NCBI GenBank assembly: GCA_023253435.1
Contig: JALRGJ010000071.1
Coordinates: forward strand, 1 to 6,005
Reading direction: 5' to 3'
DNA from: Ilumatobacteraceae bacterium
GTDB taxonomy: Bacteria > Actinomycetota > Acidimicrobiia > Acidimicrobiales > Ilumatobacteraceae
DNA length: 6,005 nucleotides
This document shows positions 1 through 6,005 of this stretch, piece by piece. A program made the position numbers and the translations under genes. Under the pieces are notes generated by a model. That model was given only the letters and a program-made list of their open reading frames with translations. It ran no database searches and had not been told where the DNA came from. Numbering within the stretch: the first letter of the stretch is position 1; the number at the start of each line of letters is the position of its first letter.

Positions 1-462
1 TTCACGCTATTTCCTGTTCCCAGCAAAGGTGTGGAGGAATTTACAGTATTGACACATAAAACTGGTCATATAGATTTACACGGTTATGAACAATGCCCAG
101 TTAAGTTACAGGGGCAAAGAAAAAATTATTTTAAGATCGATAATCCCTGGCTTATTAGAACTCCTCCGGGATACAGTTGCCTAATAATGCAACCGTTCTA
201 TCACTTCGATGAAAGATTTCAATTGATGCCTGCGATCGTTGACACCGATGTTCATGATCTGCCGATACAAATACCCGGTTACATAAAATCCAATGAGCCT
301 GTTAACGTTGAATCAGGAACGCCTATAGCACAGATCATCCCCTTCAAAAGAGACGAATGGGAATTAGAAACTTTGACAAAACCTCATAAAACCAGTAAAC
401 TACAATTCATGTTTGCCTCAGCCTACAGGAAAGTATTCCATAATAAGAAAATTTTTAGATGA
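1..462 (+). CDS. DUF6065-like phage protein, 5' end cut by window edge
   Basis: This is the C-terminal 153 residues of a protein whose reading frame is open to base 1, so the beginning lies outside the window. The GTG at 31 is an internal valine codon rather than the start: the residues before it are in frame and no ribosome binding site precedes it. Counting from the first visible codon, the recognisable pieces are NPWLIRTPPGYSC (48-60), an AIVDTD stretch (78-83), GTPIAQIIPFKRD (106-118) and a basic tail ending in YRKVFHNKKIFR. From memory this pattern fits DUF6065, a family of about 220-250 residues with no known function, common in T4-like phages of marine and fresh water. No signal peptide or membrane segment is visible. 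It lies 10 bases upstream of a thyX start in the same direction, as expected of packed phage genes. GC is about 38% by hand count, far below the rest of the window. Family assignment is fairly secure; function is unknown. Confidence 0.8.
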   Translation, partial: FTLFPVPSKGVEEFTVLTHKTGHIDLHGYEQCPVKLQGQRKNYFKIDNPWLIRTPPGYSCLIMQPFYHFDERFQLMPAIVDTDVHDLPIQIPGYIKSNEPVNVESGTPIAQIIPFKRDEWELETLTKPHKTSKLQFMFASAYRKVFHNKKIFR

Positions 463-466
463 AGGA
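462..466 (+). promoter_or_regulatory. Ribosome binding site of the thyX fragment
   Basis: AAGGA lies 6 bases before the ATG at 473 and overlaps the last base of the upstream stop codon. It selects the ATG at 473 over the out-of-frame ATG at 477, which would give an unrelated peptide. Confidence 0.7.
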
Positions 467-472
467 AAATAA

Positions 473-649
473 ATGAATGTTCGGTTGGTATCCTATTCAC
501 GACCCACAGAGGAATTTGAGCAGCACGGTATCGCGGATGCGCAGGAACTCATCGCGTATTGCGCCCGTGTCAGCAACCCCGCAAACCAACTCAACCGCGT
601 TGAGCAAAATGTCTGGGAAGAATCCAATCACCAATGTGAACGCAACTGA
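473..649 (+). CDS. thyX: Flavin-dependent thymidylate synthase ThyX, N-terminal fragment only
   Basis: Starting at ATG 473 behind a good ribosome binding site, the frame encodes MNVRLVSYSRPTEEF, then a GIADAQELIAYC segment and ARVSNPANQLN (residues 31-41). The ARVSNP motif and the sequence around it are typical of the ThyX N-terminus. ThyX makes dTMP from dUMP using FAD and methylenetetrahydrofolate, and many phages carry it to supply thymidylate. Complete ThyX is roughly 200-250 residues. Here recognisable similarity ends at residue 41 (base 595), and the remaining 17 codons to the TGA at 647-649 are antisense to nuoN. The RHRxxSxxxxSxR flavin/nucleotide-binding signature and the catalytic region are absent, so this fragment cannot be an active enzyme. 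GC of 473-595 is about 54%, against 38% in the gene just upstream. The gene is either cut by a chimeric join or truncated by recombination. Identity rests on a short N-terminal stretch, but the motif is distinctive. Confidence 0.78.
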   Translation: MNVRLVSYSRPTEEFEQHGIADAQELIAYCARVSNPANQLNRVEQNVWEESNHQCERN

Positions 650-2062
650 CAGGGTTAGCACCAAAGTTGCAAGTGGAGATACAACAAGTTCATCTGTATT
701 GGATGAATCTTCTAACCACATGCTCACCACAATGCGTAAATACACATAGGCACCTATGACAGCAGCCACCATTGCAGCAATTGCAATCGCATATGAATTC
801 ACATCTACTGCAGACTTAATGACTCCGAATTTTGCAATAAAGCCAGCAGTGAAAGGAACACCCGCCTGCGCAAACAACAGAGCACTGAACGCCAAAGCCA
901 CAGCTGGACGACGCTTCCCTAAACCTTTGAAATCCTCCAAAGTTGTTGCAGAGTCAGAGTTTCCAGCCACTGAGATAACGACTGCAAATGAACCCATCAC
1001 AATGACTGTGTAGATCACAAGATAGGTCATGGTGGACGCAAGACCATTGCCCGAGAAATGCGCCGCAGCCTCAACACCAATCAACATGAAGCCTGCGTGG
1101 CTAATTGAGGAGTAAGACAACATGCGCTTCACGTTTGTTTGAACGACAGCCATGATGGAACCCACAAATACAGTGAGCACTGCAAGAACAAAAACAATGG
1201 GGCGCCAGTCATCGACGCGCCTTTCTAAACCAACGAGCAAGATTCGGAGCGCTGCACCAAACGCAGCCACCTTTCCGGCTGATGCCATAAACGCCGTCAC
1301 TGGTGAAGGTGCACCTTCATAGACATCCGGTGTCCATACCTGAAATGGAACTGCTGACACTTTAAATGCCAGACCCACCATGAGTAGCCCAATGCCCACA
1401 AGCAACATCACATCGTTTGTGGTGACTGAGATATTGGTGGAGAGATCTGTTCTGATTCCTGAAATGCTGGTGGAGCTTGTAATGCCATATACCAACGCAA
1501 TTCCGTACAGGAAAAAGGCGGAGGCAAAGCCACCGAGCACGAAATACTTCAAGCCAGCTTCTTGGCTTTCTGGTCTGCGGCGATCACTGGCCGTAAGCAA
1601 GTACAGCGACAAACTCAAGACCTCAAGACCAAGGAACAAAACTATGAGATCGTTGGCAGACACCATGACTACCCCACCCAAAGTGGATGTCAGTAGGAGC
1701 ACATACGACTCAAGCTTGTCGCCGTTGAGTGGGTCGTGATGAATTGACATCAGTAACACACCCAAAACCAATGCACCGCACAAGGTAATAGTGGCAAGAA
1801 CAGAGAATCTGTCTACTGATACCGCGTTAACAATAAAAGTTGAACCTTTGACGTAGTACAGGTCGTTCCATTTAATGGCCGATGCAACAACAGCGGCGAG
1901 TCCAGTGGCTACTGCAACAGTTGCACTAGAAGTGCGATTCCAACCAGGGATCAAGGTGCCAAATAACATCAATGCGCACGCGCCACCCAACAAAATAAGC
2001 AATGGAAGTATTTGCGACCATTCAATATTTGGAGAAACAAGTCCTGCTGCGAGCATCTTCAC
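497..2062 (-). CDS. nuoN: NADH-quinone oxidoreductase subunit N (NuoN), native C-terminus replaced
   Basis: NuoN is one of three antiporter-like proton-channel subunits in the complex I membrane arm. The protein is hydrophobic throughout, with about 14 membrane helices expected. Conserved features include FLGLEVLSLSLY with the helix-5 glutamate E147 (E. coli E133), FKVSAVPFQVWTPDVYEGAP with K234 (E. coli K217), K264 (K247) and AGFIAKFGV with K411 (K395). NuoN-like sequence runs to about residue 487-491 (FFPDILLNAVE, near base 590-598). The last ~30 residues of the 521-residue frame are the antisense of thyX and should not be taken as real protein, so the native C-terminus and stop are missing. 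The frame opens with GTG at 2062, overlapping the nuoM stop by 4 bases (GTGA). An ATG two codons later (2056) is an alternative start. It is the last gene of the nuo operon here. Function is confident; the 3' end is not. Confidence 0.93.
   Translation of the reverse strand: MKMLAAGLVSPNIEWSQILPLLILLGGACALMLFGTLIPGWNRTSSATVAVATGLAAVVASAIKWNDLYYVKGSTFIVNAVSVDRFSVLATITLCGALVLGVLLMSIHHDPLNGDKLESYVLLLTSTLGGVVMVSANDLIVLFLGLEVLSLSLYLLTASDRRRPESQEAGLKYFVLGGFASAFFLYGIALVYGITSSTSISGIRTDLSTNISVTTNDVMLLVGIGLLMVGLAFKVSAVPFQVWTPDVYEGAPSPVTAFMASAGKVAAFGAALRILLVGLERRVDDWRPIVFVLAVLTVFVGSIMAVVQTNVKRMLSYSSISHAGFMLIGVEAAAHFSGNGLASTMTYLVIYTVIVMGSFAVVISVAGNSDSATTLEDFKGLGKRRPAVALAFSALLFAQAGVPFTAGFIAKFGVIKSAVDVNSYAIAIAAMVAAVIGAYVYLRIVVSMWLEDSSNTDELVVSPLATLVLTLSVAFTLVIGFFPDILLNAVELVCGVADTGAIRDEFLRIRDTVLLKFLCGS
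587..604. other. Junction between phage-like DNA and the nuo operon
   Basis: To the left, the plus strand reads as ThyX up to about base 595. To the right, the minus strand reads as NuoN down to about base 590-605. Neither gene continues past this zone, so two DNA sources are joined here. Codon registers of the two opposed frames coincide exactly (thyX codons 587-589, 590-592 and 593-595 are the antisense of nuoN codons), which lets each frame run on past the break without an immediate stop. The exact breakpoint cannot be fixed because the bases in the zone suit both genes. No integrase, transposase, target duplication or tRNA end is visible nearby. Confidence 0.75.
590..604. repeat. Short inverted repeat at the junction (6-bp arms, 3-base spacer)
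   Basis: CTCAAC, CGC, GTTGAG: the arms at 590-595 and 599-604 are perfect reverse complements. The repeat sits exactly where the ThyX and NuoN similarities meet. Short homology or foldback pairing of this kind can promote template switching during amplification or mislead assembly. It is not followed by a T-run on either strand, so it does not look like a Rho-independent terminator. Six-base arms can occur by chance. Confidence 0.6.
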
Positions 2063-3645
2063 TTCTCTCCTTCTGAATGCGTTGATTCATGCACCTTTTG
2101 CGCAGGGGCTTTATAGTCGGTGCGCGACTCAACATGTTCAATAAGTTTGTCCACGCTTGGTTCAATGCGCTCGAGCATTGGCTTTGGATACAGACCATTG
2201 AAAGCAATGAGTCCGATGAACACAAGAATTAATGCACCCTCTTTAAGGGTGATCTCTGCAAAGGATGAATTTGCTTCATCTGGTTCTCCATGAAAAACAC
2301 GCTGGTATGCCCAGAGCAAATACAGAGCAGCCAAGATCACTCCGGTCGTTGCAACTATGGTCCACCAACGAGCGGTATCAAATGAACCAATGAGTACGAG
2401 GAATTCCCCAACGAAACCGTTTAGTCCTGGAACACCAATAGAGGACAGCATCACCACCATGAATGCGGCAGCAAAAATAGGGGCAACTGCTTGAATGCCT
2501 TTTAATTCGGCAATTGCTCGAGTATGGCGACGCTCGTAAATCATTCCCACCATTAAGAACAACGCTCCGGTGGAAATTCCGTGGTTGACCATTTGCAATA
2601 CGCCACCGGACAAAGATTGCGATGTAATGGCAAAAGTGCCCAACACAATGAATCCGAGGTGAGCAACGGATGAATACGCAACAAGACGTTTTAGATCTGT
2701 TTGCATCGTGGCAGCGATAGCGCCGTAGATGATGCCGATAGTTGCCAACGTCAGAAACACTGGTTTCGCCCACACGCTTGCTTCTGGGAAGAGGTACAAA
2801 CCAAAACGAAGAAAACCGTACGTACCCATTTTCAGGAGGACACCAGCAAGGATCACCGAACCCCCGGTGGGAGCTTGAGTGTGTGCGTCTGGCAACCAAG
2901 TGTGAAGTGGGAACACGGGAACTTTGACAGCGAATGCAATTGCAAAGGACAAGAACAACCAACGTCCCGTGTTTGTTGCAAAAGATGCCTCTTCCGCAAT
3001 CTTCACAAGGTCAAAAGTGAGGTAACCGATGTCGTGACGGGCCAAGAACGCCGTTGCAATGATTCCCACCAACATGAAGGCAGAGCCAAACATGGTGTAC
3101 AAGAAAAACTTGGTGGCTGCATAGATGCGCTTGTCGTATCCCCAACCTCCAATAAGGAAGTACATAGGAACCAAAACAATTTCAAAGAAAATGAAAAAGA
3201 GGAAGAGATCAAGGCTTAGGAAACTGCCCATTACGCCAGCTTCAAGTAGCAACAACCATCCCAAATATCTCTTCTCATCGTGATGCGGGTCTACACCCAA
3301 AATCACTAGAGGGAAGAGAATTCCGGTTAACACAACAAGGAATAACGAAATCCCGTCCACTCCGAGATGCCATGAGATACCCCATTGAGAAATCCAGGAA
3401 TGCTCTGACACAAATTGGAATCCACCAGCGTGAGTTTCAAATGAGGCAAGGAGCCAAATGCTCATGCCCGCCACTCCAACGCTGAACAATGATGCGCATA
3501 ACTTCACCCATTCAGGGCGACGATTACTGATCAGGGTAACGAACACTGACCCCACTACGGGAAGCAACACAAGGGCAGTCAGGATAGGGAACGAGGAGTG
3601 AGAAGCAGATGCAGCTTCCGATGCAAATAACGAATTCGCGTACAT
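2059..3645 (-). CDS. nuoM: NADH-quinone oxidoreductase subunit M (NuoM)
   Basis: NuoM is the middle antiporter-like proton channel of the complex I membrane arm, between NuoN and NuoL. The 528-residue protein is close to the usual length (E. coli 509), with about 14 membrane helices expected. Visible landmarks are LGVDGISLFLVVLTG (94-108), FFEIVLVPMYFLIGGWGY with the channel glutamate E155 (E. coli E144), AVKVPVFPLHTWLPDAH with K241 (K234), LLKMGTYGF with K272 (K265), QTDLKRLVAYSSVAHLGF (315-332) and GLNGFVGEF with E414 (E407). The last ~25 residues are hydrophilic and charged, a modest extension relative to E. coli. The ATG at 3645 shares one base with the nuoL stop (TGATG) and has GGGGAG 7 bases upstream. 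Its stop overlaps the nuoN start by 4 bases. All expected key residues are present and no frameshift is seen. Confidence 0.97.
   Translation of the reverse strand: MYANSLFASEAASASHSSFPILTALVLLPVVGSVFVTLISNRRPEWVKLCASLFSVGVAGMSIWLLASFETHAGGFQFVSEHSWISQWGISWHLGVDGISLFLVVLTGILFPLVILGVDPHHDEKRYLGWLLLLEAGVMGSFLSLDLFLFFIFFEIVLVPMYFLIGGWGYDKRIYAATKFFLYTMFGSAFMLVGIIATAFLARHDIGYLTFDLVKIAEEASFATNTGRWLFLSFAIAFAVKVPVFPLHTWLPDAHTQAPTGGSVILAGVLLKMGTYGFLRFGLYLFPEASVWAKPVFLTLATIGIIYGAIAATMQTDLKRLVAYSSVAHLGFIVLGTFAITSQSLSGGVLQMVNHGISTGALFLMVGMIYERRHTRAIAELKGIQAVAPIFAAAFMVVMLSSIGVPGLNGFVGEFLVLIGSFDTARWWTIVATTGVILAALYLLWAYQRVFHGEPDEANSSFAEITLKEGALILVFIGLIAFNGLYPKPMLERIEPSVDKLIEHVESRTDYKAPAQKVHESTHSEGEK
2067..2072 (-). 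promoter_or_regulatory. Ribosome binding site for nuoN, inside the nuoM 3' end
   Basis: AAGGAG on the minus strand lies within the last codons of nuoM. It is 4 bases from the GTG at 2062 and 10 bases from the ATG at 2056, so it does not settle the start clearly. Either choice implies that nuoN translation is coupled to nuoM. Confidence 0.6.
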
Positions 3646-5555
3646 CAGAGAACTCCCCGTAACAAGAACCAGGCCAAAATGGCTACAACACCAACACTGA
3701 TGATGGCTGCATACGAACGCACCAGACCATTCTGAATACGACGCAATAATCCGCTAGCAGAGCGAACTTCTTGCGCCACACCAACAACTGCACCATCAAC
3801 TACGTGGGCATCAAAAGCTGCGATCCCATTAAATGCTTTGTAGCCAGGGCCACCAACAAGCGAAGAGACTGCGGAGTCGTATCGCCACGCATCAGCCAAT
3901 ATTGCTGGTTCAACCTTTTTGAACTTGCCTTTTGAGTACACAGCCACAGACAACGCAATACCGGATGCTGCAATCACAATGGCAAAGGCCAAAAGTAGCC
4001 ATTTGTTGTCGTAAGCCCACGTGCCTGAAATGTTTCGTTCGGAGTGGTGAACAATTGGCTCTAACCAATGCTCAAGGAAGTGGGTGCTCTTACTAAACGG
4101 CAACTGCATCACTCCGCCAGCAACGGAGAGAAATGCCAATACGACAAGAGGAGTCACCATTGTCCAAGGGCTTTCATGGGGAGTGTGATCGCCATGGGCA
4201 CCGTGCTCCTCAGCATGATCGTGCCAACGAGCTTCACCAAAAAACACCATGATGACCTGTCGGGTCATGTAGTACGCAGTTAAAAGAGCGGTAACTACAC
4301 CAATTGCCCACAATGCTCTGTTGTTAGCAAAGGCATACAGCAAGATTTCATCTTTTGACCAGAACCCTGCAAACGGCGGAACACCCGCAATTGCCAACCA
4401 ACCAATAATAAAAGTGAATCCGGTTATTGGCATCACTTTGCGTAGCGCTCCCATTTTGCGCATGTCTTGTTCGTGATGCATTCCATGAATAACAGAACCT
4501 GATCCAAGGAACAACAGCGCCTTGAAAAATGCGTGGGTCACCATGTGGAAGATGGCTGCAACATATGCACCAGATCCGATGGCAAGGAACATGAAGCCCA
4601 ACTGAGAGACAGTGGAATACGCCAAAACTTTTTTAATGTCGGTTTGAGCTACCGCAATAGTTGCAGCGAATAATGCAGTGAGCGCTCCTACCGTTGCAAT
4701 CACAGTTCCGGCCCAAGGGAACGCTGCGTGAATGACAGGAGCCATTCGTGTTAACAAGAAAACTCCCGAGGTCACCATCGTGGCCGCGTGAATCAGTGCA
4801 GATACAGGGGTGGGGCCTTCCATGGCATCTGGCAACCACAGATACAAAGGAAGCTGTGCGCTCTTACCGCACGCACCTACAAACAACATCATGGCGATTC
4901 CCGTTGCGGTAACAGCAGCGAGTGTGCCGCCCTCTGCCGCGTGATTGATGCCCTCGTACGACAAAGTTCCCACAGCCGAAAATGCCAGGAACATTGCTGT
5001 CATCATTCCCCAGTCACCAACGCGGTTTGTTACGAATGCCTTCTTGCCCGCCGTTGCTGCGGAATCGCGAGTGTGCCAGAAAGAAATAAGGAAATAGGAA
5101 CACGCGCCCACGCCCTCCCATCCAAGGAAGGTGACGAGCAAGTTTTCTCCGAGAACAAGCATGAGCATGGAGAACACAAACAGGTTTAAGTACATAAAGA
5201 ACTTGGGAAACTTGGGATCACCGTGCATGTAGCCAATTGCATAGAGATGAATCAAAGAACCAATACCCGTAATAAAGAGGGCCATAGTGATGCTCAGGGG
5301 ATCCACCAAGAGAGCTAGATCAACTTCTAAAGCGCCGACAGGCAACCATGAAAACAGGGTGACAACATGGTGTCTTTCCTCAGCAGTACGTGACAACAAT
5401 TCAAAATAAATGCTGGCCACTACGACAAAAGACGAAGCGGTCATCAAGGTGGCGAGTACACCCGCAAAAGGCTCTCCCAATTTGCGACCAAACAGAACAA
5501 TCAGCAGGAACCCAGCAAGGGGAAGCGCGGGCACAAGCCAGATGAGATCTAACAC
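3645..5555 (-). CDS. nuoL: NADH-quinone oxidoreductase subunit L (NuoL)
   Basis: NuoL is the distal antiporter-like channel of complex I and carries the long lateral helix that runs along the membrane arm. It has 636 residues (E. coli 613). Landmarks: FLGWEGVGACSYFLI with E147 (E. coli E144), NRVGDWG with D181 (D178), GKSAQLPLYLWLPDAMEGP with K231 (K229), H256 (H254), QTDIKKVLAYSTVSQLGF (304-321), H337 and H341 (H334, H338), FFKALLF with K345 (K342) and GFWSKDE with K401/D402 (K399/D400). A hydrophilic His-rich loop lies at 445-460. Residues about 548-612 would form the lateral helix, ending in an RIQNGLVRSYA motif, followed by the last membrane helix (about 613-633). The start is GTG at 5555, with GGGGAG 4 bases upstream, 9 bases after the nuoK stop. 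The gene is intact. Confidence 0.97.
   Translation of the reverse strand: MLDLIWLVPALPLAGFLLIVLFGRKLGEPFAGVLATLMTASSFVVVASIYFELLSRTAEERHHVVTLFSWLPVGALEVDLALLVDPLSITMALFITGIGSLIHLYAIGYMHGDPKFPKFFMYLNLFVFSMLMLVLGENLLVTFLGWEGVGACSYFLISFWHTRDSAATAGKKAFVTNRVGDWGMMTAMFLAFSAVGTLSYEGINHAAEGGTLAAVTATGIAMMLFVGACGKSAQLPLYLWLPDAMEGPTPVSALIHAATMVTSGVFLLTRMAPVIHAAFPWAGTVIATVGALTALFAATIAVAQTDIKKVLAYSTVSQLGFMFLAIGSGAYVAAIFHMVTHAFFKALLFLGSGSVIHGMHHEQDMRKMGALRKVMPITGFTFIIGWLAIAGVPPFAGFWSKDEILLYAFANNRALWAIGVVTALLTAYYMTRQVIMVFFGEARWHDHAEEHGAHGDHTPHESPWTMVTPLVVLAFLSVAGGVMQLPFSKSTHFLEHWLEPIVHHSERNISGTWAYDNKWLLLAFAIVIAASGIALSVAVYSKGKFKKVEPAILADAWRYDSAVSSLVGGPGYKAFNGIAAFDAHVVDGAVVGVAQEVRSASGLLRRIQNGLVRSYAAIISVGVVAILAWFLLRGVL
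3653..3658 (-). promoter_or_regulatory. Ribosome binding site for nuoM, inside the nuoL 3' end
   Basis: GGGGAG on the minus strand, 7 bases before the nuoM ATG, within the last codons of nuoL. It supports the ATG at 3645 and translational coupling through the TGATG stop-start overlap. Confidence 0.7.
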
Positions 5556-5559
5556 GTTG

Positions 5560-5565
5560 CTCCCC
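5560..5565 (-). promoter_or_regulatory. Ribosome binding site for nuoL
   Basis: GGGGAG on the minus strand begins at the last base of the nuoK TAG stop and ends 4 bases before the GTG at 5555. It is the main support for a GTG start of nuoL, because the encoded MLDLIWLVPALPLAG is the expected NuoL N-terminus and no ATG lies nearby in frame. Confidence 0.65.
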
Positions 5566-5891
5566 TATCCTTTCAACGCCGACAAATCGTCTGCAGTGGC
5601 GCCAGTTCGACGCCTCATGATGGCAACGATGATTCCTAAACCAACAACTACTTCTGCTGCTGCAACCACCATTACAAAAAACACTGCTGTTTGACCATTG
5701 ATATCACCTGTTTTCGTGGCAAGTGCGACAAATGACAGGTTGACAGCATTCAACATCAGTTCAATGCACATAAACATGACCAACGGGTTTCGGCGCACCA
5801 TGACGCCAACGGTGCCAATTCCAAAGAGAACGGCGGCAAGAATGAGATACCACGTCTCCGTTGGTTGAACTGCAGAAAACATGGCGATCAC
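5565..5891 (-). CDS. nuoK: NADH-quinone oxidoreductase subunit K (NuoK)
   Basis: NuoK is a small three-helix subunit of the complex I membrane arm, placed between the quinone module and NuoN. It helps relay the redox signal into proton pumping. The frame gives 108 residues (family about 100). The two essential membrane glutamates are present: E44 in MCIELMLNAVNLSFVA (E. coli E36) and E80 in VVAAAEVVVGLG (E72). Three hydrophobic segments lie at roughly 14-32, 38-59 and 68-92. The start is GTG at 5891, overlapping the nuoJ stop by 4 bases (GTGA). An ATG at 5882, three codons in, is an alternative. Upstream AAGGTGGG is only a moderate ribosome binding site and is rather close to the GTG, so the start is not certain. 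The TAG stop lies 9 bases before nuoL. Confidence 0.96.
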   Translation of the reverse strand: MIAMFSAVQPTETWYLILAAVLFGIGTVGVMVRRNPLVMFMCIELMLNAVNLSFVALATKTGDINGQTAVFFVMVVAAAEVVVGLGIIVAIMRRRTGATADDLSALKG

Positions 5892-6005
5892 TTCCCACCT
5901 TGATTCGACTTGATGCGTCTTGCCATCAGAACTGTCCCTACAACTGCAACGAGAAGCAGAACCGATGTCAACTCAAATGCAAAAACGTGATCTCCAAATA
6001 TGGCT
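5888..6005 (-). CDS. nuoJ: NADH-quinone oxidoreductase subunit J (NuoJ), C-terminal end only
   Basis: Only the last 38 codons are present; the rest lies beyond the right edge. The visible part reads AIFGDHVFAFELTSVLLLVA, then VVGTVLMARRIKSNQGGK and a TGA at 5890-5888. The FELTSVLLLVA(V)VG.VLMARR stretch is the typical last membrane helix and basic end of NuoJ, a five-helix complex I subunit of about 165-260 residues that borders the quinone-binding region. Its stop overlaps the nuoK GTG start by 4 bases, matching the standard nuoJ-nuoK order. The fragment is too short for the ORF criteria that would normally find it, but motif, frame and position agree. Confidence 0.9.
   Translation of the reverse strand, partial: AIFGDHVFAFELTSVLLLVAVVGTVLMARRIKSNQGGK

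Noticed and set aside
590..604. Inverted repeat as a bidirectional terminator after nuoN
   Set aside because: The arms are only 6 bp with a 3-base loop and there is no T-run on either side. It also lies inside both broken genes.
477..749. Plus-strand open frame beginning MFGWYPIHDP
   Set aside because: It begins at the second, out-of-frame ATG of the thyX start and then runs antisense to nuoN. It resembles no protein, and thyX from 473 explains the coding signal.
1..2062. Phage carrying nuo genes as auxiliary metabolic genes, or a prophage inserted in nuoN
   Set aside because: No integrase, attachment repeat or target duplication is seen. Both genes are truncated at the join, and a whole coupled nuoJ-N set is a normal chromosomal operon. 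A chimera explains it more simply.
2378..2962. Minus-strand open frame overlapping nuoM in another frame
   Set aside because: Nested inside nuoM out of frame. The product has Cys/Arg/Ser-rich shadow composition and no recognisable motif.
2701..3219. Long plus-strand open frame opposite nuoM
   Set aside because: It lies wholly antisense to a well-conserved nuoM. Its composition, rich in Cys, His and Arg, is that of a shadow frame, and no ribosome binding site supports it.
4788..5189. Plus-strand open frame opposite nuoL
   Set aside because: Fully antisense to conserved nuoL codons, with no family resemblance or start signal.

Overview
The window holds two unrelated blocks that meet near position 590-604. 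The right 90% (about 590-6005, minus strand) is the distal part of a proton-pumping NADH:quinone oxidoreductase (respiratory complex I) operon. It reads right to left as nuoJ (3' end only), nuoK, nuoL, nuoM and nuoN. The spacing is very tight (4-nt overlap, 9-nt gap, 1-nt overlap, 4-nt overlap), so the genes are almost certainly one translationally coupled transcript. These are all membrane-arm subunits: three antiporter-like proton channels (L, M, N) and two small subunits (K, J) that link the arm to the quinone module. The glutamates and lysines known from E. coli to form the proton path are present in K, L, M and N.

The left end (1 to about 595, plus strand) looks like phage DNA. It holds the 3' part of a DUF6065-like protein, known to me mainly from T4-like marine and freshwater phages. 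Eleven bases later, behind a good ribosome binding site, comes the first ~41 codons of a flavin-dependent thymidylate synthase (ThyX) with its ARVSNP motif. The ThyX similarity stops at about base 595, exactly where the nuoN homology ends from the other side. Both genes are therefore broken at the same point, tail to tail in opposite orientation. The nuoN frame runs on for ~30 nonsense codons through the antisense of thyX, and the thyX frame runs on for 17 codons through the antisense of nuoN. A chimeric join (assembly or amplification) is the simplest reading. A genuine recombination cannot be excluded from sequence alone.

Organism: the nuo genes have moderate GC (about 48% by rough estimate), several GTG starts, and NuoL/NuoK sequences that look actinobacterial to me, most like Acidimicrobiia of aquatic habitats. 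This is recognition from memory, not a search. The phage-like block is uneven: about 38% GC in the DUF6065 gene and about 54% in the thyX fragment.

There is no gene-free stretch over 300 bases. I saw no tRNA, rRNA, CRISPR, insertion sequence, riboswitch, promoter or convincing terminator. I did not find a new biological system here; the junction is the one observation that needs explaining.
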